Virus record (IMG/VR): IMGVR_UViG_3300022851_000110
Span: 1-23,711 of that record
DNA: 23,711 bases
DNA from: a virus
Reading direction: 5' to 3' (one strand)
The notes below the pieces were generated by a model that was not told where the DNA came from, ran no database searches, and saw only the letters and a program-made list of their open reading frames with translations. Below, one piece after another: positions 6,203 through 14,707 of the stretch; the first letter of the stretch is position 1, and each line of letters starts with the position of its first letter. A program made the position numbers and the translations under genes.

Positions 6203-7120
6203 TTAAGTTGGTAAGTTTCCGTTACCAAATACTGCTCTTGGGTCAGACCAACCGAAAGAATATCTTTCTCTCGCTTTAAATCTAACATTACCAGTATCAA
6301 AGTCGCCTTCCATAGCAGTTTTAATTGGACTTCTAATGAAGTGTTTAAAACCGTTTGGAGTATCAGTCATAATGAAAAATGCGTCCGTGTCAGCTAAGAA
6401 GTTATTCACTCTGTAACCTTCAGGAATCATTCCCATGTTAACGATTGCGTTGATATCATTATCAGCAGTACCGACTCTTTGAGGTGATTTCATTAATCTC
6501 TCAGCAGTAAATTGTAATTCTTTTGGAATTATCATTTTTCTACCTGAAAGAGCAATTTTTAAACCTCTTTCGTCAACAAAACCTGCAATGTCAATCAAAG
6601 ATTGCTCAAGTGAAGTTTCGTTTAAGTCAGCAGCTACAGCTAATACGTTCGAGAACGTACCACCAGTTGCAAGTGGGTGAGCGTTGTTTATTAATGAAAC
6701 ACCATCTCCTCCGTTGAAACCAGCAGCTTGCTGTGCGTTGTTTAACACAGAAGCAGCTTTTACTTGCTTAGTGTTAGACATAGATCTTGCAAGTGCTCTA
6801 GTATATCTAGCTGCAAGTCTATCGTACAGGTTATCTTCGATTGCTTCCTCAGTAATAGAGAATGCTAAAGCGATAGTCTCGTGAGAGTATCTAGCAGTGA
6901 AAGTTTCACCCGCTTGATCAAACACTACTCCTGCACCTTCTTGTTTAACTGGTGCTGAAGCGAAACCGCTTAACATTACTTCTTCTTCGAAAGCTCTGTC
7001 AGATGTTTCAGATGGGAAAATCTCCGCATGTTGATTTTCATATCTATTGTATTCAAGTCCGAATAATGCATTCAAACCTGGTTCTAGTTCTTTAACTAGT
7101 TGTGCTCGTGATATTGCCAT
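6203..7120 (-). CDS. Major capsid protein, 305 aa
   Basis: A 305-residue protein with the length and layout of an HK97-fold major capsid protein: an N-terminal helix (SRAQLVKELEPGLNALFG), a long acidic helix with FEEEVMLSGF, a spine-helix region (ITEEAIEDNLYDRLAARYTRAL), the NNAHPLATGG loop typical of Mu gpT-type head proteins, and a strand-rich C-terminus (RFKARERYSFGWSDPRAVFG). It follows a scaffold gene and a probable decoration gene and is followed by a strong terminator, as expected for the most abundant virion protein. The start is supported by an AGGAGT site 5-10 bases upstream. I am confident of the role, less so of the subfamily. Confidence 0.87.
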   Translation of the reverse strand: MAISRAQLVKELEPGLNALFGLEYNRYENQHAEIFPSETSDRAFEEEVMLSGFASAPVKQEGAGVVFDQAGETFTARYSHETIALAFSITEEAIEDNLYDRLAARYTRALARSMSNTKQVKAASVLNNAQQAAGFNGGDGVSLINNAHPLATGGTFSNVLAVAADLNETSLEQSLIDIAGFVDERGLKIALSGRKMIIPKELQFTAERLMKSPQRVGTADNDINAIVNMGMIPEGYRVNNFLADTDAFFIMTDTPNGFKHFIRSPIKTAMEGDFDTGNVRFKARERYSFGWSDPRAVFGNGNLPT

Positions 7121-7123
7121 GAT

Positions 7124-7711
7124 CTATACTCCTGTTCCACTTCTAAAGAAGTGATTGTTGATTCTAACAAGAATATTCGCATTAGCTTCACTTGTGTCAC
7201 TGTTGTCTGGATCTTGACAAATATCTATTGCTTGTACAACAAAAGTATTTGCAGTTCCTACAACAGAAACGTCAAGTTGTGCTTTCGAAATACCTGTTTG
7301 TGTAACTCCAGTAGTATTAGTTATACCGTAATTACTAAAAAGGTTTGCTCTTGCAAAAACAGCATCAGCATCCGCTAAGAATACTGCGTCTGGATCATCT
7401 ACGATGTATGCAGTTAAATTACCTTCAGTAGGTGTAACTCCACCAGGGTAATAGTTCTTATACGTTGGCTTTTGCGTTGTTGGGTCGTTATAGAAACAAC
7501 CATTAAAGACACCCACAACAACATTTGAAGCTCCACCCGATGGATCGTACTTTTCAATATTACCAGTAGAAGTTGGTATAACCAAATCTCCTTGATAAAT
7601 TGCTGTAGCATATCCGGGCTTAACTGTATATCTGTTTTGGGCTCCAACTAATGGTGTTCCGTCTAGTTTTCTGTAAGGTCTAAGACCGAACTTTTCTACT
7701 ACGTTACTCAT
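7124..7711 (-). CDS. Probable head decoration/stabilisation protein, 195 aa
   Basis: This 195-residue protein opens MSNVVEKFGLRPYRKLDGTP and continues through strand-rich segments (YATAIYQGDLVIPTSTGN, SNVVVGVFNGC) and an acidic stretch (VDDPDAVFLADADAVF) to NILVRINNHFFRSGTGV. It lies between scaffold-side genes and the major capsid gene, 3 bases before the capsid start, where phages usually carry a decoration or capsid-stabilising protein. No enzyme motif is visible. A clear AGGAGAAAACAT site supports the start. An 80-base gap upstream separates it from the 158-aa gene and could hold a promoter, but I see no convincing one. Confidence 0.72.
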   Translation of the reverse strand: MSNVVEKFGLRPYRKLDGTPLVGAQNRYTVKPGYATAIYQGDLVIPTSTGNIEKYDPSGGASNVVVGVFNGCFYNDPTTQKPTYKNYYPGGVTPTEGNLTAYIVDDPDAVFLADADAVFARANLFSNYGITNTTGVTQTGISKAQLDVSVVGTANTFVVQAIDICQDPDNSDTSEANANILVRINNHFFRSGTGV

Positions 7712-7791
7712 ATGTTTTCTCCTATTTAAACATTTATGTTACAATTAAGAGTCCCCGATTGTGGTATATAGTTATTACTAAAAAACTAATT

Positions 7792-8262
7792 TTAGCTTTT
7801 ACGTCTACCGCCAAAGGTTACTCTACTCTGCCTATCAATATTGATTGGCATTTCGGGTCTTTGTTCCTTCATTAGATCATTATCTACCGCAGTGATTTGG
7901 TCTTGAGTAATTCTTGTGAAGTACTCGGCACGCGATTTTAATATCTCTTCAGGTATCCTTGCCAAAACAAGGCCACCAATTCCGATGCATCCTTTATACT
8001 GCCCCTGATGTAAAATTGGAAATTTGTGAGCTTGCCCAGAACTTTCTAGTTCATCGGCTCTTACGAAATCCCAACCTTCTCTAAGTTTTTTGGTTACATT
8101 AGCTGTATCCTCAAACCCAGTAACACTCGTTCTTATCCAACGATGTGCATATCCCTGTGGTGCAGGTGGCGCATCTAAACTCGATGGTGGAGCCCAAGAT
8201 TTAGGTTGTGTATTTTCTTTCCTAGTCTCTGACTCGCGTGAGGTTCTTTTTATATTATCCAT
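7792..8262 (-). CDS. Conserved virion-associated protein of unknown function, 156 aa
   Basis: The start at 8262 is chosen over ATG at 8268 because AAGGAG is 7 bases from the former and almost touches the latter. The protein has a disordered, polar N-terminus rich in Pro (SWAPPSSLDAPPAPQGYAHR), then a compact domain with WIRTSVTGFEDTANVTKKL and GWDFVRADEL, and a basic C-terminus. It overlaps the scaffold gene by 8 bases. The Trp-Ile-Arg strand and Pro-rich leader are familiar from marine phage morphogenesis operons, but no function is known to me. It may assist scaffold or capsid assembly. Confidence 0.7.
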   Translation of the reverse strand: MDNIKRTSRESETRKENTQPKSWAPPSSLDAPPAPQGYAHRWIRTSVTGFEDTANVTKKLREGWDFVRADELESSGQAHKFPILHQGQYKGCIGIGGLVLARIPEEILKSRAEYFTRITQDQITAVDNDLMKEQRPEMPINIDRQSRVTFGGRRKS

Positions 8263-9241
8263 TTGCATTCTCCTTCACGTATTTTGCGTATTCCTCTAGT
8301 GGCACCCCTAGTTTTTTAGCGATAACTATTTGTGACTTGGTGAGTTTCACTGTTCGGCGTCCGGTTTGGTTTCTTTGTGCAGAAGCAACAGTCTGGACGG
8401 GTTTCTTTTGCTCCTGTGGTTGACTAAATTTATGAGGAAAATTATCCTTCATAACTTTATCAATTTCATTATAATACTCATCGCTCTCTGCGTCAAACCC
8501 CTGCTCTACAAGATCTTGGTGAGTCTGAAAGGCTGCACTAGTCATGATTCTATCTGTTCCGAACCATTCATTTTTCTCTGCCCAACCTTTAGCTCTACCA
8601 GATGGTGGTGCGTAAGTAGGGTTTTGAGGTTCTTGCATTACTGGGTTTTCTCTTTTTTCAGTAGCGACTTTAGTAGCTTTTTCTTCTTTAGCTTCTTCTT
8701 CTGCAGCTGACATTTTAGCTTTTTCTGCTTCAACTGCTAATCTTGCCATTGTAGAATTAGCATCTGCTATTTTATCTGAATCTTGTTCAGCAATTGCATC
8801 TTTTAATGCTGATCTTGCTTTTTCTTGTTCTGCGACTACTCTAGCTGAGTATTGTTCAATATAACTTTTACTTGTTTTAGAAAACCTAGTGTTAGTATCG
8901 TCTAACTTTCCTTGAACACTTTTTGCGTAATCCAAAGCGGCTTTTTCTCTTCGTTCAGCTTCTCTGATTTTAAAAGTTAATTTGTCAATTCTTCTTTTTA
9001 CTTTTTCTGAAACGTCAGTAAGATCATCGACAGCGACTTTAGTTTTCTCTGGTTTTGATTCAACTTCAATACCTTCAATTCCAGCAGGTTTAGGTTCTGT
9101 ATAACCTAAATCAACTTCTTGTTTTGGTAGTTCTGTTTCAACTGGTTCCGCCAGTTCTTCGACATTTATTGATTGGTCTTGAACACCATCAGTATCTAAT
9201 TCAACTTCTGGCGACTTTTTTATTTCTTCGTTTTGTTCCAT
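8255..9241 (-). CDS. Capsid scaffolding protein, 328 aa
   Basis: A 328-residue, highly charged and mostly helical protein. Residues 1-70 are very acidic (EVELDTDGVQDQSINVEELA), followed by a long coiled coil from about 75 to 200 (VKRRIDKLTFKIREAERREK, LKDAIAEQDSDKIADANSTM) and a Pro/Gln linker. A basic C-terminal helix (RRTVKLTKSQIVIAKKLGVP) would contact the capsid shell. Composition, length and location directly before the capsid genes identify it as the scaffold that templates procapsid assembly and is then lost. Sequence of scaffolds is poorly conserved, so this rests on architecture and order. Confidence 0.8.
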   Translation of the reverse strand: MEQNEEIKKSPEVELDTDGVQDQSINVEELAEPVETELPKQEVDLGYTEPKPAGIEGIEVESKPEKTKVAVDDLTDVSEKVKRRIDKLTFKIREAERREKAALDYAKSVQGKLDDTNTRFSKTSKSYIEQYSARVVAEQEKARSALKDAIAEQDSDKIADANSTMARLAVEAEKAKMSAAEEEAKEEKATKVATEKRENPVMQEPQNPTYAPPSGRAKGWAEKNEWFGTDRIMTSAAFQTHQDLVEQGFDAESDEYYNEIDKVMKDNFPHKFSQPQEQKKPVQTVASAQRNQTGRRTVKLTKSQIVIAKKLGVPLEEYAKYVKENANG

Positions 9242-9268
9242 TTGTAGCTCCTGTTAATTGCGTATGTA

Positions 9269-9742
9269 TTAGTATGCGTGCAAGATATCCTCCGGATTAT
9301 TAATCTTTCCTATAATCTCATCATCGTTTAGAATACGAACTTCTCCGCCTTCTATTTTAAATCTAGATCCTGCGTATCGACCAAAAATTACCCAATCTCC
9401 TTTAGAACACCATGCTCCATTTGGAAATTTTTCTTTGTCTTTGTAGGCTAGATCCCCCACCTTCAATACATATGCACATACGGTAGTCATTTGTATTGTC
9501 TCTTGAGTTTTGTCTGAAAGATATATACCTCCTTTGGTTTTTTGAGGACCAGCGTAAGGTAAAACTAAAAGTCTATATCCTGTAGGTGTTGGAAGTTTTT
9601 CTAAAAGATCTACGTTCTTTTCAACTTCGTTAACATCTAGGATTGTATCTTTTGTTTTTATTTCGTCTTTTGATTTATAAGCATTGAGTAATGCTTCTGT
9701 ATTTTTAGGTACTTCCTTTGAAGTCTCTAAGTTCTTTTTCAT
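9269..9742 (-). CDS. groES: Phage GroES-like co-chaperonin, 157 aa
   Basis: After a polar N-terminal extension of about 48 residues comes a Cpn10 domain of normal size: PTPTGYRLLVLPYAGPQKTK with GGIYLSDKTQE (residues about 51-83), VLKVGDLAYKD, CSKGDWVIFGRYAGSRFKIE and VRILNDDEIIGKI. These are the ordered beta-barrel motifs of GroES; the KGG-x-x-L-x-D segment covers the mobile loop that docks on GroEL. Phage versions such as T4 gp31 replace host GroES to fold the major capsid protein, and this gene lies right before the scaffold. AGGAG 7 bases upstream supports the start although it overlaps the upstream gene by 38 bases. Confidence 0.87.
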   Translation of the reverse strand: MKKNLETSKEVPKNTEALLNAYKSKDEIKTKDTILDVNEVEKNVDLLEKLPTPTGYRLLVLPYAGPQKTKGGIYLSDKTQETIQMTTVCAYVLKVGDLAYKDKEKFPNGAWCSKGDWVIFGRYAGSRFKIEGGEVRILNDDEIIGKINNPEDILHAY

Positions 9743-9920
9743 TTAATTGCTCCTGTTTTTTCTGCAGGTCTTTAAGATCCTGAAGCAAAGACTCTAGGCC
9801 TTTGATTTGACCTCTAATATAATGTAATTGTTCCATTTTGTCAACGGAGTACACTAAGGTATCTTTTAAACCCTCTAATCTTTTATTAATTAATCTTTCT
9901 ACTGAAAATTCTGAATCCAT
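9705..9920 (-). CDS. Small coiled-coil protein, 71 aa
   Basis: Seventy-one residues, nearly all helix with heptad-like spacing: VERLINKRLEGLKDTLVYSV, then MEQLHYIRGQIKGLESLLQD and a Lys/Glu-rich end. No other feature is visible. It shares one base with the methyltransferase-like gene and overlaps groES by 38 bases, so all three are co-translated. It could be an assembly cofactor acting with the scaffold or the chaperonin; that is speculation from position. Confidence 0.7.
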   Translation of the reverse strand: MDSEFSVERLINKRLEGLKDTLVYSVDKMEQLHYIRGQIKGLESLLQDLKDLQKKQEQLNEKELRDFKGST

Positions 9921-10477
9921 TAATTGTTTTTTTCTAATAATACTTTGTTTGTTCCTTGTTCAATTGTTTTAAATCCCCAACATTTAAGAATATCTTGAAT
10001 TAAAGTGAGATTATATTTTGGATAATCATCAAATATAAATCTTGTAACTGGGGCTGATCTTTGTGCAAACCAAACAGCTTCAGCAATTACATCTTTTGTC
10101 ATGTGTGGCCCATCAAAATGCACTAATGAAAATTTAGAATTTATATGTTCTGATATAGTCATAAAATCAACATCAGTCATATTAGCTAAAGTAAATTTAC
10201 CCTCATTTCTATAGGCATAAAAATCATTCAACATTGTATCTCTCATCTGATCTGTGTAGTCACATGTATATTCTGAAGATTCATCGTAATGTTGGTATTT
10301 TAAATTACCGTAAGGATCAACACCCACATGGATATAATTATTAATGACATTATCAATAATAATCTTAGACCCAAGTCCTTCACGAATTCCGATCTCACAT
10401 GATTTAAAACCTTGGCAATCAAATTCTTTAGTCCATTTAGTAAGTAATTCATACTCTGTACTATCTCCTTTAATCAT
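9920..10477 (-). CDS. Class I methyltransferase-like protein, 185 aa
   Basis: The sequence follows the Methyltransf_24 plan: motif I as FKSCEIGIREGLGSKIIID (about residues 24-42), an acidic strand end YIHVGVDPYGN for the second S-adenosylmethionine contact, FSLVHFDGPHMTKDVIAEAV for the motif with DG-x-H, and TRFIFDDYPKYN. Enzymes of this type often modify small molecules or sugars. The target here is unknown; virion glycan or lipopolysaccharide-linked chemistry is possible. There is no ribosome site before the ATG, and a TTTACA/TATAAC pair lies directly upstream, so the mRNA may be nearly leaderless. Loss of activity cannot be excluded. Confidence 0.68.
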   Translation of the reverse strand: MIKGDSTEYELLTKWTKEFDCQGFKSCEIGIREGLGSKIIIDNVINNYIHVGVDPYGNLKYQHYDESSEYTCDYTDQMRDTMLNDFYAYRNEGKFTLANMTDVDFMTISEHINSKFSLVHFDGPHMTKDVIAEAVWFAQRSAPVTRFIFDDYPKYNLTLIQDILKCWGFKTIEQGTNKVLLEKNN

Positions 10478-10482
10478 AAAAT

Positions 10483-10510
10483 AGTTATATATTAATTATA
10501 AGGTTTGTAA
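10483..10510 (-). promoter_or_regulatory. Possible promoter for the methyltransferase-like gene
   Basis: On the minus strand TTTACA and TATAAC are separated by 16 bases, and the -10 ends only about 5 bases before the ATG. If real, the transcript would lack a normal leader, in agreement with the missing ribosome site. The AT-rich context makes a chance match quite possible. Confidence 0.3.
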
Positions 10511-10523
10511 ATTTATTTCCACA

Positions 10524-10901
10524 TTATTTTCTCTTTATCAGATCTGTTGCTTTAAGTCCATAGACACTTGCTATGACACCCACGAAAATTGTTTGATACC
10601 AAAATGGAAGCTGTGAAAAATACTCAAAGAATAATTGCATTTTTTCCATATGAGTTGGATCATCTGACCATACTGCAAATCCTAACATTACGATTGGGAG
10701 TGCCAATAAAAGCAAAATAAATTCGTCTTTCCAATCTGAATCTCTACTTTCTAATAACTTACCTTGATACTCTGCTTGACCATCTGCCATTTTTTGAGCA
10801 TGATTCATCTGTGCATCTGCCATAAGCATCTTAGTTTTTTGCTTATTTTTGTAGATATGACTTCCCGCTTGGACAGCTAGTTTAATTGCTGAGAACCACA
10901 T
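10524..10901 (-). CDS. Holin-like membrane protein (GTA_holin_3TM type), 125 aa
   Basis: Residues 1-50 are a helical cytosolic part (WFSAIKLAVQAGSHIYKNKQ, with repeated Met/Ala/Gln), followed by DWKDEFILLLLALPIVMLGF (first membrane segment, about 57-76), an amphipathic FFEYFSQLPFWYQTIFVGVI segment and a C-terminal helix ending GLKATDLIKRK. The D-W-K-D-E-F entry into the first helix and the P-F-W-Y-Q second segment are what I know from the 3-TM holin family of gene transfer agents and marine phages. It may make the holes for the M15 endolysin, although it lies far from it; the 66-aa protein is a rival candidate. Confidence 0.75.
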   Translation of the reverse strand: MWFSAIKLAVQAGSHIYKNKQKTKMLMADAQMNHAQKMADGQAEYQGKLLESRDSDWKDEFILLLLALPIVMLGFAVWSDDPTHMEKMQLFFEYFSQLPFWYQTIFVGVIASVYGLKATDLIKRK

Positions 10902-11521
10902 TAAAAGACTCCTTTAAAACCTGTGCCTCTAATAGCAGATCTACTACCTCTTACTCTTATTTCACCACCGTTAACCATTCCAGCACTTTTACAAGGTGGT
11001 TGTGTTCCGTCAGCACATAAAACAGTATTGTCTCCTTGACCGTCATTCATACTATTATTTAAATTATTTTTTGAATAAGAATCTGCTATTTGGTTAGCAG
11101 TTTGTGTTTTGCTTCTAGTAATTCCTGAAAATTTGTCTGCTATACCTTTAACAGCTCCAATAGCTATACCTGGTACATCTAAAACTCTTCCAACAACAAA
11201 ATTAGCTGCATTACCTATAGCACCTCCAAAACCTGAACCTTTATTTACGTCAGCAATGTTTTGATTCATTACATTTCTGCCATAAGTAGAAGTCCCCGAA
11301 ACAGCACTTCTGTCTACACCACTTGTATCTCCATAACCACGATCAGCTCTTTCTTGAGCTCTTCCTGGATCACCCATGTCAGCACCACCACCTCTAAATT
11401 TTCTAACTCTTAACCCACCTTTAGTCATTCCTTTTGAAAACTTAACAGGAGGTACTTGAGAATTAGGTCCTCTTAAAGGAGGAATAGTTCTGGTTAATCT
11501 TTTATTAGTTCTTATAGCCAT
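10901..11521 (-). CDS. Gly-rich basic virion-associated protein, 206 aa
   Basis: A low-complexity, Gly/Arg/Asn-rich protein of 206 residues. A basic start (AIRTNKRLTRTIPPLRGPNS) is followed by Gly-rich turns, a helical middle (VVGRVLDVPGIAIGAVKGIA) and a C-terminus NGGEIRVRGSRSAIRGTGFKGVF*, broken here as GGEIRVRG and AIRGTGFKGVF. The last ten residues nearly match those of the 83-aa protein at 17364. No enzyme motif. Both ends overlap neighbours as TAATG. Probably a minor virion or packaged protein; function unknown. Confidence 0.68.
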   Translation of the reverse strand: MAIRTNKRLTRTIPPLRGPNSQVPPVKFSKGMTKGGLRVRKFRGGGADMGDPGRAQERADRGYGDTSGVDRSAVSGTSTYGRNVMNQNIADVNKGSGFGGAIGNAANFVVGRVLDVPGIAIGAVKGIADKFSGITRSKTQTANQIADSYSKNNLNNSMNDGQGDNTVLCADGTQPPCKSAGMVNGGEIRVRGSRSAIRGTGFKGVF

Positions 11522-12372
11522 TATTTTTTTAATTTATTCATTGCTGTTAAAGTTTTTTCAGCCATTTTTATATCAGATTGAGTTACTCTATCTTCACCTT
11601 TATTTTTTTGTGCATATTTTATAACTCTTGCTCTAAAATCTGCTTTATTTTGAGCAGCTCCTGCATCCATTCCGCCACCTCTGTTCATCTTAACCATTTT
11701 ACCATTTTTAGCGGCAGTGTATATTAATTTTCCAGTTTTAGAATCATACAAAGAATGTGGATTCTGTTTATCTGTTATTTTTTTTTGTTTTTTATCTTTT
11801 GGATTATAAGGTCTTACAGCTTTACCTTCGCTAGCTCTAACCATTTTACCAGGCATTAAAGACTCATCTTGTAATCCCATTCCAGATGTTCTAGCAGCAC
11901 CATAACCTCTTGATGCTCCACCACCCATGTAACCTTTGATATTCATTTGGTTCATTTCGCCACCGGCAGATTTTTTATCTACTTTAGTTTCGCTTTTACC
12001 TTTAAATTTATTTTTAGCATATGAATATCCTATTCCAATACCCGATCCAACATTTACTGCAAGATTTATTGCTCTACCCACAGGTGTTCTACCCAAAACT
12101 TTTTTACCTATATTTAAAAGTTTTGAACTTTTATTTACACTTGTAGTTAATGCTGTAGGATATTTTTTACCGTCACTTGTACCTGCTCTTAGTTTTAACG
12201 ATCTTTCCATAAACTTACTGTTAACTAAAGGTTTTCCTACAGTTAAAGCACTACTAGGTAGTTTACTGGGATTTCCTGCTCTTAATTTTAATGATCTTTC
12301 CTTAAACTTACTTGTTGTTGGAAAAACTCCAATACTTTTATAAAGTTTGTCTAATCCTAATTTCTTACCCAT
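11521..12372 (-). CDS. Lys/Gly-rich protein with internal duplication, 283 aa
   Basis: A 283-residue basic protein. Residues 21-34 (SKFKERSLKLRAGN) and 52-65 (SKFMERSLKLRAGT) are near-identical copies, each followed by a Lys/Pro/Ser stretch ending in AL, so a unit of about 31 residues has been duplicated. Then come a short hydrophobic Gly-rich segment (AINLAVNVGSGIGIGYSYAK), Gly-Gly-Met turns (YMGGGASRGYGAARTSGMG) and a charged C-terminus. It overlaps the portal stop by 8 bases and probably serves in the head interior or portal region; that is inference from composition and order. Confidence 0.68.
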   Translation of the reverse strand: MGKKLGLDKLYKSIGVFPTTSKFKERSLKLRAGNPSKLPSSALTVGKPLVNSKFMERSLKLRAGTSDGKKYPTALTTSVNKSSKLLNIGKKVLGRTPVGRAINLAVNVGSGIGIGYSYAKNKFKGKSETKVDKKSAGGEMNQMNIKGYMGGGASRGYGAARTSGMGLQDESLMPGKMVRASEGKAVRPYNPKDKKQKKITDKQNPHSLYDSKTGKLIYTAAKNGKMVKMNRGGGMDAGAAQNKADFRARVIKYAQKNKGEDRVTQSDIKMAEKTLTAMNKLKK

Positions 12373-14701
12373 TTTTTTTCTCCTGTTTCTTTTGATTTAA
12401 TTCCATTTTTTCACGTGCAACTTCCAGTCTTGCATCTGACTGGTCATCGTTTTGTTCTAATTTCATTTTATCAAAGTCCAATCTGTCTTCAAATTGGTCT
12501 TCTTGGTTTTCTATCTTGATTGTACCCTCTTGAGACCTACGTTGTAAATCCATAGCTCTTAAATCAAGCTCTCTTTGTTTCAACATTACAATTGGGTCTT
12601 GTTTAGCTCCATCTGCTTGCATTTCTGCTTGAGCTAACTCAGAAGTTATCTGTGCTACACGTTTAGCTATCTCTGAATTAAGCATATTTTGGAATGCTTG
12701 AGGGTTTTCTTGTGATAACTGTATCATTTGAGGATTTTGCTGCATCATTTGTTGAACTTCAGCACTTGCTTTTAAAGATACGTGCTGAGAAATATGTCCT
12801 TGTAGATTTGCGTATACAGTAGGGTTAATTTGAACCATTCTAGTTCTCATAAACGCTGAATGGGCTGCTATGTGTGCATCATGATCTTGTTCTGGGAAAG
12901 CTACAAGACTTTTCATCTGCATTGCTTTCATATTTTCCATTGCAGGATCTTCTGGGATAGGTTTTACCTCTGGTTTTAATAATTGAGGTATTTCTTTTGT
13001 TCCTAAAGCTTCATAAACACGTCTATAAGCTTCGTGTAAGTTATGAAGTTGAGGATTTGACTGTGCTATTTGTAATTGTGTCTGTGCTAACGTCACTCTT
13101 TGTGACATTGAGAAAATATTTGGATCTGCAACAGGTAAAATATCTACTCTCTCATCAAAATCTAATAATTTTATAACTCTTTCTGCTCCATAAACTGAAT
13201 AAGGATACTCAGGAGGTAAATATTCTGAAATTACATTAGCTAATAACTTAAATTCTTGCTTCATTGCATAGTAACAACGTTTATGAATAGCACTAATTAC
13301 TCTTGAACCTCTTTCTAAAAGAGCAATTGTAGTTCCAACAGGTGCTTGTGAATTCATATCAGCAGTTGGGTTATCTGCAATAGATGCAAATCTTCTTCCT
13401 GCATCTACACAAAAACCTAAAAGGTTAAATAAAATAGCTGAGGGTTCTTTAAAAGGTAGTAACTGAAACTGGTCTCTAATATTTCCGCCAGGTGCATCTA
13501 CGTCTCTGAACTCTCCTGGTTGAATAGGTTGGTCATCATCTCTAATTCTCATTCCTCTAGATTTAAATCCAGCAGGTAAGTTAGATAACGTTCCAGCATC
13601 TAATAACTGTCTTAAAGCAGTAGTTGCTGTTCGTGACAGGCCACCGATCATGTGAATTAAACCAAAACCATAAAAACCTAATCCTGGTAAAAATTTAAAG
13701 TGTGCAAAATATTCTTTTCTTGTGAATTTAGAATCATCTTTATTGTAATTTCTATATATAGATAAAACTTGTCTTGTAGATTCTTCTATTGTTACAATGT
13801 ATGGAATTTTAATTCCTAAAGAATCCTCACCTTCTGAAATATAATCAGATAAATCTAAATCAACATGCATCTCTAAAACATTGTAGATATAGTCGTTAGT
13901 TTCAACAGGTTTAATCCCTTCTAGTTCATTGTATTTATCTTGAATTTTGTCTTCTTTCTTTTGAGGTTTCATTAAGTCTACTTCCATGTAGAATCCTGAA
14001 GCCATCTTTTTAAGTAAGTCGTTTTCTGATTGTTTTAAAACGTGAGTAATTCTTGGAGCATCTTTTAGATCAGTTGCGTAATAAGGTACTACTAAATCTT
14101 CTGCTGGAACAAACTTTGATACTGCTCTTTCTAAAAGAGAATCATAATAAATTTTTTTAAATGCAGATCCTGCTAAAGGTAAATAAAATAATAACTGATC
14201 AAACTCTGGAGTGTACTCTTCCATCTTCTCCATGATTTGATAGTTCATGAAATCTTTTACTCTTTGAGATTGTGCTTCAACTTCTTCGTTTTGTAATCCA
14301 ACAATTTTAGTTTTTACTGGACCATCAGAAGGTAAGAGTTCTTTATAAGCTTGTGATTGGAATTGTGTTACGGCTTCCGATAACAAAGGGTGAGTAACAT
14401 TACTTGCTCCTTTGAAAGGTTGTGTAGTAGATTTGTATTTAAATCCTAAAAGATCTAAACCATTTCTATAAGTGTCTTCCCAATCTTTTCTAGATTCTTT
14501 ATCAGAATCATATTCAGAAATTAAATCAGACGCTAACTGTTGTAAAGCTTTGTCATCAATTGTTTCTGCAACGTTTGCAAAAAAATCTTCTGCTTCGGTT
14601 TCTTCAGCTACTTCTTCTTCACCATCTTCAGGTAACGAAACAACTGCCTCTTCCTCAATATCAATTTCTTCATCAATTGGATTATCGGTCTCAATAGCCA
14701 T
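12365..14701 (-). CDS. Portal protein, 778 aa
   Basis: A long portal protein. After a very acidic leader of about 60 residues the recognisable start is LISEYDSDKESRKDWEDTYR, then the conserved FKGASNVTHPLLSEAVTQFQ, SQAYKELLPSDGPV and a Trp-free beta core with YFAHFKFLPGLGFYGFGLIH, followed by the long helix NSQAPVGTTIALLERGSRVI. The C-terminal 150 residues are a Gln/Glu/Met-rich coiled coil (MQQNPQMIQLSQENPQAF) resembling the extended barrel of P22-like portals. Portals form the ring through which DNA is packaged and ejected. Context of terminase upstream and scaffold downstream agrees. The size and the barrel suggest a short-tailed phage. Confidence 0.9.
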   Translation of the reverse strand: MAIETDNPIDEEIDIEEEAVVSLPEDGEEEVAEETEAEDFFANVAETIDDKALQQLASDLISEYDSDKESRKDWEDTYRNGLDLLGFKYKSTTQPFKGASNVTHPLLSEAVTQFQSQAYKELLPSDGPVKTKIVGLQNEEVEAQSQRVKDFMNYQIMEKMEEYTPEFDQLLFYLPLAGSAFKKIYYDSLLERAVSKFVPAEDLVVPYYATDLKDAPRITHVLKQSENDLLKKMASGFYMEVDLMKPQKKEDKIQDKYNELEGIKPVETNDYIYNVLEMHVDLDLSDYISEGEDSLGIKIPYIVTIEESTRQVLSIYRNYNKDDSKFTRKEYFAHFKFLPGLGFYGFGLIHMIGGLSRTATTALRQLLDAGTLSNLPAGFKSRGMRIRDDDQPIQPGEFRDVDAPGGNIRDQFQLLPFKEPSAILFNLLGFCVDAGRRFASIADNPTADMNSQAPVGTTIALLERGSRVISAIHKRCYYAMKQEFKLLANVISEYLPPEYPYSVYGAERVIKLLDFDERVDILPVADPNIFSMSQRVTLAQTQLQIAQSNPQLHNLHEAYRRVYEALGTKEIPQLLKPEVKPIPEDPAMENMKAMQMKSLVAFPEQDHDAHIAAHSAFMRTRMVQINPTVYANLQGHISQHVSLKASAEVQQMMQQNPQMIQLSQENPQAFQNMLNSEIAKRVAQITSELAQAEMQADGAKQDPIVMLKQRELDLRAMDLQRRSQEGTIKIENQEDQFEDRLDFDKMKLEQNDDQSDARLEVAREKMELNQKKQEKKNG

Positions 14702-14707
14702 AAATTA

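Noticed and set aside
7414-7647. Alternative minus frame within the decoration gene
   Set aside because: It is fully inside a better-supported gene with a clear ribosome site and phage-like protein.
8366-8710. Plus-strand frame opposite the scaffold gene
   Set aside because: It is the complement of a charged coiled-coil gene, which yields long open frames rich in Phe and Ser by composition.
11936-12343. Plus-strand frame of 135 codons opposite the 283-aa gene
   Set aside because: It has no ribosome site and mirrors a Lys/Gly-rich gene; the hydrophobic text is a by-product of the complement.
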